In this document: piece by piece, positions 42,103 to 51,095 of the stretch | Layout of the letters: the number at the start of each line of letters is the position of its first letter | Numbering within the stretch: position 1 is the stretch's first letter | From: Dyadobacter sp. NIV53 | GTDB taxonomy: Bacteria > Bacteroidota > Bacteroidia > Cytophagales > Spirosomataceae | Direction: 5' to 3' | Length of the DNA: 64,000 nucleotides | NCBI RefSeq assembly: GCF_019711195.1 | Contig: NZ_CP081299.1 | Span: forward strand, 3,224,001 to 3,288,000 | Notes under the pieces: generated by a model | The model's input: the letters and a program-made list of their open reading frames with translations, nothing else | What the model was told of the DNA's origin: nothing | Database searches by the model: none | Position numbers and translations under genes: made by a program

Positions 42103-44166
42103 TTAACCAACTACCCTGCCTAAATCTCTCGCAGCTGCCATACTTATCTCTTTATAGTGAAGAAACTCCTGCATAATAGACATCTGTTCTTCCTCAGATT
42201 TCGCATTTTTTTGCTGTTGCATGCACAAATGCATCTTTTCTTCAATAAACTCCTTTTTAAGCCTCAGTATATTGTTAAAAGCAGTTTTATCTAATACATC
42301 AGTTTCAAACGGAACATAAATTTCAAATTTGGAAAGCCACAGTTCACTAAGTTCATGTCTGCTGCTCATCCAGGTAATCGTTAATTCCCTGATTTCGGCC
42401 TCCCGGTGATTTTTGAAATAGCTTGTAGACAATAAATTATTTTGATTGAAATTCTCCCTGAACAATGTCAGAAGATGACCGAAAATAGGATCTTTGAACT
42501 CTATTCCCTGTATTTCTCCCAAAACATACTGGCATACTGTTATATTAGGTTCAAGTTCCCTGGTTCCGTGCAGAACCAGCAGCCTGATAAAAGCTTCTTC
42601 CTGATAATATAATTTTGAGCGCTGAAGAGCCTGGTCATCTTCCTGAAATGAAGGTTCAAACAATCCTTCCGGTGGTCCATCAAATGGAGATCCGTCAGAC
42701 GGCGGCCCGTCAAACGGATTATGGTCTGGTCCTGAATTAGCAGATTGCCTGCCTGCACGCATTCCATTCAGATCACCAGGGCCATTGGGAACATTATTCG
42801 CCGACCGGCTGCTGCGTTCCTGAGGTTTCTGCGCATGAAGTTTCCGAAGCAGTTTGTTTCCTTCTGTAATGAGCATCTGCTCATCCACTTTCATCATTTC
42901 AGAAGTACGATGAAAGAAAACCTGCCGCTTAATAGCATCCGGAATTTTAATAATACTATTGACAACATCGCCAATTACGGTTGCCAGTTTGAAAGGATCA
43001 TTACCGGCGTCTTGTAATAATGTTTCGGTTTTGAAAGTGATAAAGTCTTTTGAAGCTTTGCGCAGATAATCCTTAAAAGCTTCTGCACCAACTTTCCGCA
43101 CATAACTGTCCGGATCGTCTCCATCCGGAAAAAGCACAATACTTACATTCAGCCCCTCCTCCAATACCAGATCCAATCCGCGTAATGCCGCTTTTATTCC
43201 GGCCGCATCGCCATCATAAAGTATGGTAATATTGGGAGTAAAACGGCCAATAAGTTTAATCTGTTCTATCGTAAGCGAAGTTCCCGAAGAAGCAACCACA
43301 TTCTCAATACCCGCCTGATGCAACGAAACAACATCAGTATAGCCCTCTACCAGATAGCAAAGTTCCTGCTGGCGTATGGCATTTTTAGCCTGAAATATTC
43401 CGTATAGAATATCACTTTTATGATAAACCTCCGTTTCAGGCGAATTAAGATATTTAGGCTGGTTTTTATCAGATTTAAGAATCCGGGCGCCGAAAGCAAT
43501 TGTTTTTCCTGCAACATTATGGATCGGAAATATGACCCGCCCCCGAAAACGGTCATAACCTCGGGACTGGCGGTCAGTAGCATTACTTCCTTCTTTATGG
43601 ATCAGCAGGCCGGCTTTTTCGAGCAGTTCGGATGTATATCCTTTTTCAAGTGCATGTTTTGAAAAAGCGTCCCAGTTGTCAAGGCTGTACCCAAGTTCAA
43701 ATTTTTTCTGTATTTCATTATTAAAACCCCTCTCTTTGAAATAACTTAATCCTACTGCAAGTCCTTCGTCACTTTGATGAAGCTGTTGCTGATAAAAGTT
43801 TTTTGCAAAATTGAGAATAATATAAAGGCTTTCACGTGCATTCTGGCGTGCAGCTTCTTCATTGGTAACCTCCTCTTCCTCTATTTCAATATTGTACTTA
43901 TTGGCCAGATACCGCAAAGCCTCACCATATCCGATTCCATCCACATCCATAACGAACTTGATAGAATCGCCTGCTGCGCCACAACCAAAACATTTATATA
44001 TCTGGCGAACCGGATTTACGTTAAAAGAAGGAGTTTTTTCATTGTGAAAAGGACAGCATGCAGAATAATTCGCACCTTTCTTTTTTAAAGACACAAAATC
44101 CCCTACCACTTCTACAATATCAGTGGCTAACTTAATTCGGTCTACCGTTTCGGGATTGATGCGCAT
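42103..44166 (-). CDS. dnaG: DNA primase DnaG
   Basis: A 687-residue primase that makes RNA primers for replication. The N-terminal zinc-binding domain has CPFHNEKTPSFNVNP and CFGCGAAGD (CHC2 ligands at about 38-64). The TOPRIM/RNA polymerase core has YLVEGYTDVVSLHQAGIENV and ILYDGDAAGIKAALRGLDLV. The C-terminal helicase-binding domain begins after residue 520. A low-complexity linker of about 55 residues joins them, rich in Gly/Pro/Asp and with a repeated PFDGPPSDGSPFDGPPEG stretch. Starts 34 bases after the TerC gene stop-side boundary on the opposite reading order, and precedes the LysR gene. Confidence 0.95.
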   Translation of the reverse strand: MRINPETVDRIKLATDIVEVVGDFVSLKKKGANYSACCPFHNEKTPSFNVNPVRQIYKCFGCGAAGDSIKFVMDVDGIGYGEALRYLANKYNIEIEEEEVTNEEAARQNARESLYIILNFAKNFYQQQLHQSDEGLAVGLSYFKERGFNNEIQKKFELGYSLDNWDAFSKHALEKGYTSELLEKAGLLIHKEGSNATDRQSRGYDRFRGRVIFPIHNVAGKTIAFGARILKSDKNQPKYLNSPETEVYHKSDILYGIFQAKNAIRQQELCYLVEGYTDVVSLHQAGIENVVASSGTSLTIEQIKLIGRFTPNITILYDGDAAGIKAALRGLDLVLEEGLNVSIVLFPDGDDPDSYVRKVGAEAFKDYLRKASKDFITFKTETLLQDAGNDPFKLATVIGDVVNSIIKIPDAIKRQVFFHRTSEMMKVDEQMLITEGNKLLRKLHAQKPQERSSRSANNVPNGPGDLNGMRAGRQSANSGPDHNPFDGPPSDGSPFDGPPEGLFEPSFQEDDQALQRSKLYYQEEAFIRLLVLHGTRELEPNITVCQYVLGEIQGIEFKDPIFGHLLTLFRENFNQNNLLSTSYFKNHREAEIRELTITWMSSRHELSELWLSKFEIYVPFETDVLDKTAFNNILRLKKEFIEEKMHLCMQQQKNAKSEEEQMSIMQEFLHYKEISMAAARDLGRVVG

Positions 44167-44200
44167 TTAATTTATTTCAGAAATTGTGATGATTTTGATT

Positions 44201-44959
44201 TTAATCCAACCGCTCTTTCAATTTCACAGGATGAGTTACTTTTTTATCCAGTTTCATATTTAAAAGCTCCACCAGGAATGAAAAAGCCATGGCAAAATAA
44301 GCATAACCCTTAGGTATTTCGTAGTGAAATGCCTCTGCCACGAGGAGCGTACCAATCATCAACAAAAAAGACAGCGCTAAAATTTTAATAGAAGGATGAT
44401 TATTTACGAAATCGCCGATTTTAGCCGCGAAAGCGATCATAATAAATGTAGAAGCAACTACGGCGGCAATCATAATTGGAATCTCTTTTACTAACCCAAC
44501 GGCAGTTAACACAGAATCAAACGAGAAAATGATGTTTAGCAATGCAATCTGAATCAGAGCATTTCCAAACGAAAGTCCTCCTTTTCCCGACTTTCCGGCC
44601 TCAGCAGAAGGCAGGTGTTCCGCTTCCCCTTCGAGTTTATGGTGAATTTCCTTGGTGGTACTATATAATAAGAACAACCCTCCTCCTAATAGTATCAAAT
44701 CCCGTCCACTGAAACCATGTCCGAAAACATTGAGCAAATCTTGTTTTAATCCAATTACCCACGAAATAGCAAAAAGTAATGCAACACGTAAAACAAGTGC
44801 AATCAGTAAACCATTATTCTGGGCTTTCTTGCGTTGGTCAACTGGTAATTTACCTGCAACTATTGTAATGAAGATGATGTTATCAATACCGAGCACTACT
44901 TCGAGCAGGGTAAGAGTCAAAAAACTTATTAGTGCATCTATAGTAAGCAGTGATTCCAT
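44201..44959 (-). CDS. TerC family integral membrane protein
   Basis: A 252-residue TerC-type protein with about seven membrane helices. The signature segment TLTLLEVVLGIDNIIFITIVAGKLP, with the acidic pair around LGIDN, is visible, and INIIFSFDSVLTAVGL (here LLNIIFSFDSVL) repeats it in the second half, as in the family. Members are linked to tellurite resistance, manganese export and metalation of secreted proteins. Which applies is not determinable here. Followed 34 bases later by dnaG, same strand. Confidence 0.9.
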   Translation of the reverse strand: MESLLTIDALISFLTLTLLEVVLGIDNIIFITIVAGKLPVDQRKKAQNNGLLIALVLRVALLFAISWVIGLKQDLLNVFGHGFSGRDLILLGGGLFLLYSTTKEIHHKLEGEAEHLPSAEAGKSGKGGLSFGNALIQIALLNIIFSFDSVLTAVGLVKEIPIMIAAVVASTFIMIAFAAKIGDFVNNHPSIKILALSFLLMIGTLLVAEAFHYEIPKGYAYFAMAFSFLVELLNMKLDKKVTHPVKLKERLD

Positions 44960-45326
44960 GAAGTATATATTATACAGTTAGATTACGCGAAAATAAGAAG
45001 TGGCATGCCGGTTTCAACAATCTTTCTTATATATTTTCAGTATTTTTTGGTTGTTTATGTCTTTTATAAGTCAGATTGGGGATAAAATGGAAACATTCTT
45101 ATTAGAATTTAGAAAATCACAACAGAAAGTTTTTTTCTAATTACTTTAATTTGTTATTTTGCGGTATAGTAAGTTATTTAGATAATTCTTAAAGAGATAT
45201 ATAGAAATATTAAAAATATAGTGTGTGTATAGTGTGAAACAGGGCATGGAAGTTTTTCTATGCCTTCGTTTTTTTCCAGCCACTGTCAAATTAATATTTG
45301 AATCCCCGCTTTTCCAAACCTGCTGC
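44960..45326. other. AT-rich intergenic region with a plus-strand hairpin
   Basis: A 367-base gap between the polysaccharide cluster end and the TerC start. Short ORFs here (17-35 codons) look random. The only structured element is a plus-strand terminator-like hairpin at 45243-45275. No gene is transcribed toward it in annotated form, so an unannotated plus-strand RNA from this gap is possible. Confidence 0.45.
45243..45275 (+). terminator. Hairpin plus T-tract in an intergenic gap
   Basis: GGCATGGAA, a 4-base loop and TTCTATGCC (9 bp with one G-U pair), then TTCGTTTTTTT. It has the form of a rho-independent terminator on the plus strand, though no upstream plus-strand gene is known here. 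Confidence 0.55.
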
Positions 45327-46313
45327 TCAGGATATACACCTGTTATAAAGTAAGATTACTTCTCCTACTGTATCAAAAAAATCCTCTTTAATTTGCCTCT
45401 TACTATTCAGCTTGTTTACCTGAAGCTCCTTTACAAAGTCAATTTTAGTAATATCGGTAAATAAGATACACTCCGGCGGACGTGAAACGCAGGCCGTAGC
45501 GAAAACCAAAACCTGACAGGATATTGCTTCATGAATTGAGATGGAATCTCCATCTGTGGTTGTATTTCGTATAAATGCGTTCGAAAGTTTCAGCACATTC
45601 CAAAAATCGTGTGCCCCGGTTATGAATAATACATTCTCCGGTATTTCTTTTAAAGAATGTATAGCATAATTTTTATAAATCCCGGATGGATCAGAAATGA
45701 CAAGCGCAGATGCTCCAGTACAGGAAATATTTGTTATCAGTTGTAATATACCATAAATCTCCTGGCCATTTTTATCAAAAGTAAGATTCGAGGCATTGGT
45801 ACAAAACAAATATTTATATTTCGCTTTCAATGTGAGTACGTCCCGAAATACATAATTATCAGGCGGAAGGACATTTATTGGTGGAATATATGCTGAAAGT
45901 AAAATGGCGTTTTTATTCCACTTCTGCACTTTTATGAGACTTTCCTGATTTTGTACCAAAGCTTCAAAAGCAAACCTGGCTGATAAACCTGCCGCAAAGT
46001 TTTTTAAAAATCCGTATCTGCCCCAATTACCATGATAAGTAATAATTGATCTGCTATTGAACAAACGGCAGTACACAGCAATGATAAGCTGAAAATACAC
46101 ATGTGAAGTGTGTAAGTGGACCGTTTTATACTGCGGTATTTTTAGAAATATATTCCAGACAGATTTCTTTTTAAAATCATAAAAGCAAAAGGAATCGTAA
46201 TCTCTGTTACGTAAATTTTCCAGCAGCCGAAGAACATGAACTGTAACACCTCCGACTGGTGGCGGAATCCTGCCCAAAATTAAAACTTTGTTTATTTGCT
46301 TAAATACGCTCAT
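45327..46313 (-). CDS. Glycosyltransferase family 4-like, polysaccharide cluster
   Basis: A 328-residue GT-B-fold protein. The N-terminal motif is LILGRIPPPVGGVTVHVLRLLENL (the GPxPPPxGGVxxH form of GT4), followed by KTVHLHTSHVYFQL and ITYHGNWGRYG. The C-terminal donor site is weak: the expected EAxxxGxP glutamates are seen as SIHEAISCQVLVFAT. It is short for the family, so it may be a small variant. Last gene of the polysaccharide cluster, two bases after the flippase stop. Donor and acceptor sugars are unknown. Confidence 0.8.
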   Translation of the reverse strand: MSVFKQINKVLILGRIPPPVGGVTVHVLRLLENLRNRDYDSFCFYDFKKKSVWNIFLKIPQYKTVHLHTSHVYFQLIIAVYCRLFNSRSIITYHGNWGRYGFLKNFAAGLSARFAFEALVQNQESLIKVQKWNKNAILLSAYIPPINVLPPDNYVFRDVLTLKAKYKYLFCTNASNLTFDKNGQEIYGILQLITNISCTGASALVISDPSGIYKNYAIHSLKEIPENVLFITGAHDFWNVLKLSNAFIRNTTTDGDSISIHEAISCQVLVFATACVSRPPECILFTDITKIDFVKELQVNKLNSKRQIKEDFFDTVGEVILLYNRCIS

Positions 46314-46315
46314 TT

Positions 46316-47608
46316 TTATTCCGGATTCCTATTATCTGAAAAATCATGTTCAAATCTTCCCTGCCAATTATGAAGAGAGAAAAGATTTCTGAATTTCCTT
46401 TCTCGTACTTTTAGTATCATTAGTAAACAAAGAATAAACCCGGTTGCAGAAGCGCATATACTTGCATAAGAAAGGCCTGAAACACCAAATGAAGGGCAAG
46501 CAAACGAGCAAACAATTGCTAATAATGCTAATTGCAGCAATTGAATCCCCGATACAATCATATTTTTACCTGATGCGGCCAGATAATTTGAACAAATTCT
46601 TCCAAGGCTATGGAACAAAACTGATATAAGTAATAGCAATAAAAGATCCCAGGTTTTACCAAATTCAATTCCGAAGAAGTAAATGAAGACTGGCTTGCCA
46701 AATAGAAGCGTAATGAATAAAATCGGAAAAAGTAATATAACCGTAAATCGTAACGATATACTTAAAAGTCTGGTGTTCGATCCTTGTGAAGCAATTTTGT
46801 TAAAAATAAGTGGTGTTAAAGAAGTATTGATTACAAGAAATGACTCGGAAAGATTGGAAGCTAAAATGTAATATCCCAGATCTTTATTACTTAAATACTG
46901 ACTGCCTATCAGAACTGCAAAACGGGCAATTCCAAATTGCAGAATTACCTGTGGCCATGCATTTAATGAATATCTCACAAAAATGATCAACAGATCTTTA
47001 TCAAACCGATATCTGAAATTCTTAAAGCTGATAAAAATAAGTGCCGTAACAATCGTTGAAATCCAATATATGACTTGTGCCCAAATAATAAGATCCAATG
47101 ATTTTGGTGAAAAGTATAAAGCGGCTATAATAACCGTTTGCAGGAATAATGGCAGAATTTGGGTAAAGGAATATTCTTTGATCTTACCAGATCCTAATAA
47201 TAAAATCGGTAATGTCATCGACAGCATGATCAAAGGCAGAAATGGAAAAAACCTTAGATACACCAATTGTGCATTTGTATCAGACTTGAACTGCCAGTCC
47301 AGTATTTCATTTTGGAAATAAAGCAGAAAAATCAGATTAATTATTCCTATTAAAACAGAAGACAAAATTGCATAAATGAATAAGGTGTTTTTTTGCTGTG
47401 GAAATTTACTATTGGTGAATTGGATGGCTGGTGCAATTCCCAATGATCCCCATCGGCTGATGATTGATGCAAAATTCAAAGCATTTCCAACAGAACCTAA
47501 ATCGGCAGGGCCGAGTATTCGAGCTGTTAATATCCTGGATATTAGCAAAATAAGTAGAGAAACGATCTTAGTCCCAAGTGAGTAATAAAAGGAAGTGATG
47601 AATTTCAT
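46316..47608 (-). CDS. Polysaccharide flippase (Wzx-like)
   Basis: A 430-residue membrane protein with about 12 helices of the MOP/polysaccharide-biosynthesis type. The N-terminal TKIVSLLILLISRILTARILGPADLGSVGNAL is the family motif. It transfers undecaprenyl-linked repeat units across the inner membrane. The start overlaps the stop of the Wzy gene by 4 bases (ATGA), so translation is coupled. Charged residues in the helices, typical of flippases, are visible, such as LLGSGKIKEYSFTQILPLF. Confidence 0.88.
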   Translation of the reverse strand: MKFITSFYYSLGTKIVSLLILLISRILTARILGPADLGSVGNALNFASIISRWGSLGIAPAIQFTNSKFPQQKNTLFIYAILSSVLIGIINLIFLLYFQNEILDWQFKSDTNAQLVYLRFFPFLPLIMLSMTLPILLLGSGKIKEYSFTQILPLFLQTVIIAALYFSPKSLDLIIWAQVIYWISTIVTALIFISFKNFRYRFDKDLLIIFVRYSLNAWPQVILQFGIARFAVLIGSQYLSNKDLGYYILASNLSESFLVINTSLTPLIFNKIASQGSNTRLLSISLRFTVILLFPILFITLLFGKPVFIYFFGIEFGKTWDLLLLLLISVLFHSLGRICSNYLAASGKNMIVSGIQLLQLALLAIVCSFACPSFGVSGLSYASICASATGFILCLLMILKVRERKFRNLFSLHNWQGRFEHDFSDNRNPE

Positions 47609-49026
47609 GAATGCGTGAAGTTGCTTTTTTCATGACCGGACAAAATACTTTCCTCACTTTTGGCATAAAAATAAATGCAGATTAAAAGGATTGGGGCAAT
47701 GCAGTTGACTGTAATACTTTTACCCGGTAAAATCACAAAAACGCTTCCAACAGTATGTTTAAAAATCAGGTAAAAAAGAATACTCATCAAGAAGACAGTA
47801 TATTCTTTCCCTGCTTTCAATATCTGTTTTGCAAGAAATACAATTAATGCCAGGAAGACTCCATAAATATAAACCGTACCGAGAATACCTTCTTCGGCCA
47901 ATAAAGTATACCAAATAGAATGCGCCTCGCGATATCCCGGGCCAAGTGTTTCGAAACTTCCTATCCCAAAACCTGTCAGCGGGCTTTTTAGAAATAGTGA
48001 ATAGGCTATTTGATGGATTTCTACTCTTCCACTTGCTGACTCCAGTTTATTCAACAGCGATTCCAAAGAATTCATATCACCAAAACGAAGCTTCCAGAAG
48101 TACGTCAGGTCCTGCTTTTCAAGAAATTCAGCAATTGCGGAATTGTATAAAAGACTAACAATCAGAACTGGAAGTATCCATTTCAGGCTAAGGAAACCTT
48201 TGGTAAGTAATGTGGTAAGCAACAAATAAGGTATAACAATCAGAACTGCACCGCGGGAAAATGAAAAAACTACTACTCCTGCTAACAACAGGATCATGGT
48301 TAATTTGAAGGGTTGCGAAACTGAGTTTCTGGTGCAGTAACGCAATACAAATGGCCATATGAGAATAAAATAAGCGATTGTCACATTAGTATCAGCAATA
48401 TTTCTGGTGGCAAGCAGGTTGTCACTGCCTTTGTAACCAGCACCAGCAAAGACAAGTCCGAACGTACCCAGAGCAAGAATAATGAATGCAACACATAAAT
48501 GTTTTTCAATTTCGGACTGGAAATTAATCGCTTGAATCGTAAAGTTTAAATAAGAAAAAAATAATGGTAAAGTGAACAAATACAAAATGATTCCGCCCCA
48601 TATAATTCTTTCAAGATTAGGAGAAATCAGCAGAAAAAAGGCATGGACAATCAACCAGGAAAGAATAAATAGTCTGCTGCGTTGCGTAACAATATTTTTC
48701 TTCTTTAAAAAGAAGAAAATTAAATACAGGTTCAGGATTAAAAATGGAAGCAATCTCCATAAAGAATTGGCTCCGCCGGTAAATGAATACTTTTGAAAAA
48801 TATGAATAAACTGAGTCAGTACAGGCAAGGACAAAACATAAAATAATTTATGGTGTGAATAAGTGAAAAGAGAAATAAAACAATAGATGTAAAAAGTAAA
48901 TACAGTTAAACTCTGAAAAGTACTTTCTCCAATGGTTAATATTTCCGGAAACAGAAAACTGGTAAAAGCAACTAAACCTATGGAAACCAGTGCCTTTTTG
49001 CACATGTCTGTCATTAATTCAACCAT
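47605..49026 (-). CDS. O-antigen ligase/polymerase (Wzy/WaaL-like)
   Basis: A 473-residue integral membrane protein with about 11-12 hydrophobic helices. The O-antigen ligase-type motif is in the large periplasmic loop: SPLTGFGIGSFETLGPGYREAHSIWYTLLAEEGILG has the HSxxxxxLxExGxxG signature (split at 20). It polymerises or ligates repeat units from lipid carriers; position beside Wzx and Wzc makes Wzy likelier than WaaL. It overlaps the preceding glycosyltransferase gene by 13 bases. Two nearer ATGs (49014, 49005) are also possible starts. Confidence 0.86.
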   Translation of the reverse strand: MVELMTDMCKKALVSIGLVAFTSFLFPEILTIGESTFQSLTVFTFYIYCFISLFTYSHHKLFYVLSLPVLTQFIHIFQKYSFTGGANSLWRLLPFLILNLYLIFFFLKKKNIVTQRSRLFILSWLIVHAFFLLISPNLERIIWGGIILYLFTLPLFFSYLNFTIQAINFQSEIEKHLCVAFIILALGTFGLVFAGAGYKGSDNLLATRNIADTNVTIAYFILIWPFVLRYCTRNSVSQPFKLTMILLLAGVVVFSFSRGAVLIVIPYLLLTTLLTKGFLSLKWILPVLIVSLLYNSAIAEFLEKQDLTYFWKLRFGDMNSLESLLNKLESASGRVEIHQIAYSLFLKSPLTGFGIGSFETLGPGYREAHSIWYTLLAEEGILGTVYIYGVFLALIVFLAKQILKAGKEYTVFLMSILFYLIFKHTVGSVFVILPGKSITVNCIAPILLICIYFYAKSEESILSGHEKSNFTHS

Positions 49027-50401
49027 TGATCTATGTATTTCATCGAGGTTGATACGCCAAAAGGCCCGGAATGGCAGGTAAACTTTTCTATCCCTTCAGT
49101 ATAATTTATTGCTGGTAAAGAAGACTTATACAGGATTTCGTCCAGAGAACTGAATAACTCATTTTTACTGAAAACCATGTGATCTATTCCAAGGTCATTT
49201 AACGGAACCTGATGAGAATAAGCATAAAATCTTTGTACAGAGTGCGTTAATTCGGGCTTTAAATTACCATCGTAAGCTATACTAATACCCGGTTTGTTAC
49301 ATACAGCCGCTTCCAGCCGTATCGTTGATGCTACATTCAGACACACATCGCAATAAATCAGCATTTCAGCAAGGCTTAGAGGAGTTTCCAAGCCGGGGAT
49401 GCGTTTTGAAATATTGTAAGAATTATGAGTATTGTCCGGATGCCATATTCTCAAATCCGGCTCTTGAAGAAACTTTGTATAAAACATGGAATGGTCACCG
49501 GCATGACATCTTACTATAACTGTAATATCCTGTTTTTGAGATACATATTCAAGCAGATGTTCCACAATATCCGCCTGGTTAGGGAAATGGTTTATGGCAC
49601 TTGTTGTAAATAAAATAACTTTATCTGAGGCACCTATCCGATATCTTTTCCTGAATTCAGAAATAGAATAATTTTCAGGAAGTTTCTGAAAATAAATGTC
49701 AAATCTGGGAATGCCAGTAACACAAATCTGTGTGTCCGGAGCATTAAATGAGGAATAAAAAAGGCGGTATTCATTGGCCATCAATTCATTCCATGCCAGC
49801 ACATAATCATGATCTGCATTGATAATACCTTTGGAAGTGAGATTGTCCCAACTGATGATCATTGCCAGTGAAGAAATATTTTTTTCTTTAAAAAATTGAC
49901 AATGCTATTCTCCCGGATATCCAAAGGAGAAGTAGAGATTACCCCGCAAAAATTGTAACTACCCAGCCCTTTTAAAGCGCTTTTATTGGATGTAAAACGA
50001 ATAATTAATTTTCGTAAAATGCTTAACAACAGCTCGCTTAATCCTAAAATTTCAATTGCATTGAGAATTGAACCTATGACAAAGTGATACCAGAATCCTT
50101 TTTGTTTTTCTTTGATTTTTTGTGTACCAATTTTATAAAAGCGAAAGAAAATGGCCTTTTCCAACAGGCGTAAAATCCTGATTAAACCGCTTTCGTTTGG
50201 TAAGGGAATACCAATTTTGTGAAGTTTAATATTAAAATGTTGGCTGATTTCTTCGATCTCCTCTTGATAAATCAGATCGGAAATAATGTAAACCTCGTAT
50301 TGCCCGGCAAGCGGTTTGATGAGACCGCTATGGATTACATTCATAGTTGCATAAATGTTGGTGATCAGCAACAGAATTCGCTTTTTACTATTGGAATCCA
50401 T
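49014..50401 (-). pseudogene. GT-B-like glycosyl/glycerophosphotransferase, frameshifted
   Basis: As sequenced, two frames: an N-terminal 180 residues (from 50401, RILLLITNIYATMNVIHSGLIKPL) and a C-terminal 282 residues (from 49862, MIISWDNLTSKGIINADHDY and later CVTGIPRFDIYFQKLP, HPDNTHNSYNI, CDVCLNVASTIRLEAAVCNKP). Adding one base to the run at 49879-49885 (seven T on the plus strand) fuses them as FLKKKNISSLAMIISWDNL, giving about 462 residues. The SWDNLTSKG and DxxxNxxSTxxxEA motifs suggest a GT-B fold related to CDP-glycerol or polysialyl/capsule transferases. Lying directly after neuA, it is the best candidate here for the enzyme that uses the CMP-nonulosonate. It overlaps neuA by 14 bases. 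Confidence 0.75.
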
Positions 50402-51095
50402 CTGTCAGGTGTTTTTCTGCCAATGCCCAGTCTTCCCAGGTATCAATATTAATATCCGGCTCATTCTCATTGATATAGCCAAAAATATCACCTCCCAACA
50501 GCATTCCTTTTTGTATTTGTTCCACAGTAGAAATGTAAATTTTGCCATCTCTGTAATAACGATCGGGCAAATCCTGACGTCGGGTAATGATATGCTTTTC
50601 ACCAGTTGATACAGATAAAATATTGTCTTTCATCCCGAAGGTCCAGTGTGGATTGAATTTATCAGGAACTTTTCGGATCGTAGTCAGACTGTCGGTTTTA
50701 ACTTTGAGGATCTTATCAATAGTTTTGTCAATCAAATCATCATTTCTGAACGGCGATGTTGGTTGTAACAAGCATATATAATCGAATACTTCGCCGATCT
50801 TCTCGTAATATTTCACTGCATGCTGAATTACATCAATCGTTGGCGTATTGTCGGTTGCAAGCTCTTTGGGCCTGATAAATGGTGTTTTAATCTGTGGATA
50901 TTGTTTAGAAAAATTGATAATTTTCTCGCAATCAGTTGACACTAAAATAGTGCTTAGTTTATCCGATAAAAGTGCAGACTGAATGGTGTATTGAATCAGA
51001 GGTTTACCGGCAAGCAAACGGATATTCTTATTCGGAATACCTTTCGAATCGCCTCTGGCAGGAATTATCCCCAGAATTCTTGGTTTGTTGTTCAT
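50388..51095 (-). CDS. neuA: CMP-nonulosonate (acylneuraminate) cytidylyltransferase
   Basis: A 235-residue nucleotidyltransferase activating a sialic-acid-type sugar with CTP. The N-terminal GT-A motif is IIPARGDSKGIPNKNIRLLAGKPLI; ATDNTPTIDVIQHAVKYYEK, CLLQPTSPFRNDDLIDKTID and FGYINENEPDINIDTWEDWALAE complete the family pattern. No C-terminal hydrolase domain is present. The stop abuts the neuC gene order (neuC ends one base before), and the next gene overlaps by 14 bases, so the unit is tightly coupled. Confidence 0.92.
   Translation of the reverse strand: MNNKPRILGIIPARGDSKGIPNKNIRLLAGKPLIQYTIQSALLSDKLSTILVSTDCEKIINFSKQYPQIKTPFIRPKELATDNTPTIDVIQHAVKYYEKIGEVFDYICLLQPTSPFRNDDLIDKTIDKILKVKTDSLTTIRKVPDKFNPHWTFGMKDNILSVSTGEKHIITRRQDLPDRYYRDGKIYISTVEQIQKGMLLGGDIFGYINENEPDINIDTWEDWALAEKHLTDGFQ

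Noticed and set aside
45088..45141. 17-codon ORF METFLL... in the TerC/GT4 gap
   Set aside because: Very short, no conserved signal, and no terminator directly after it; treated as random.
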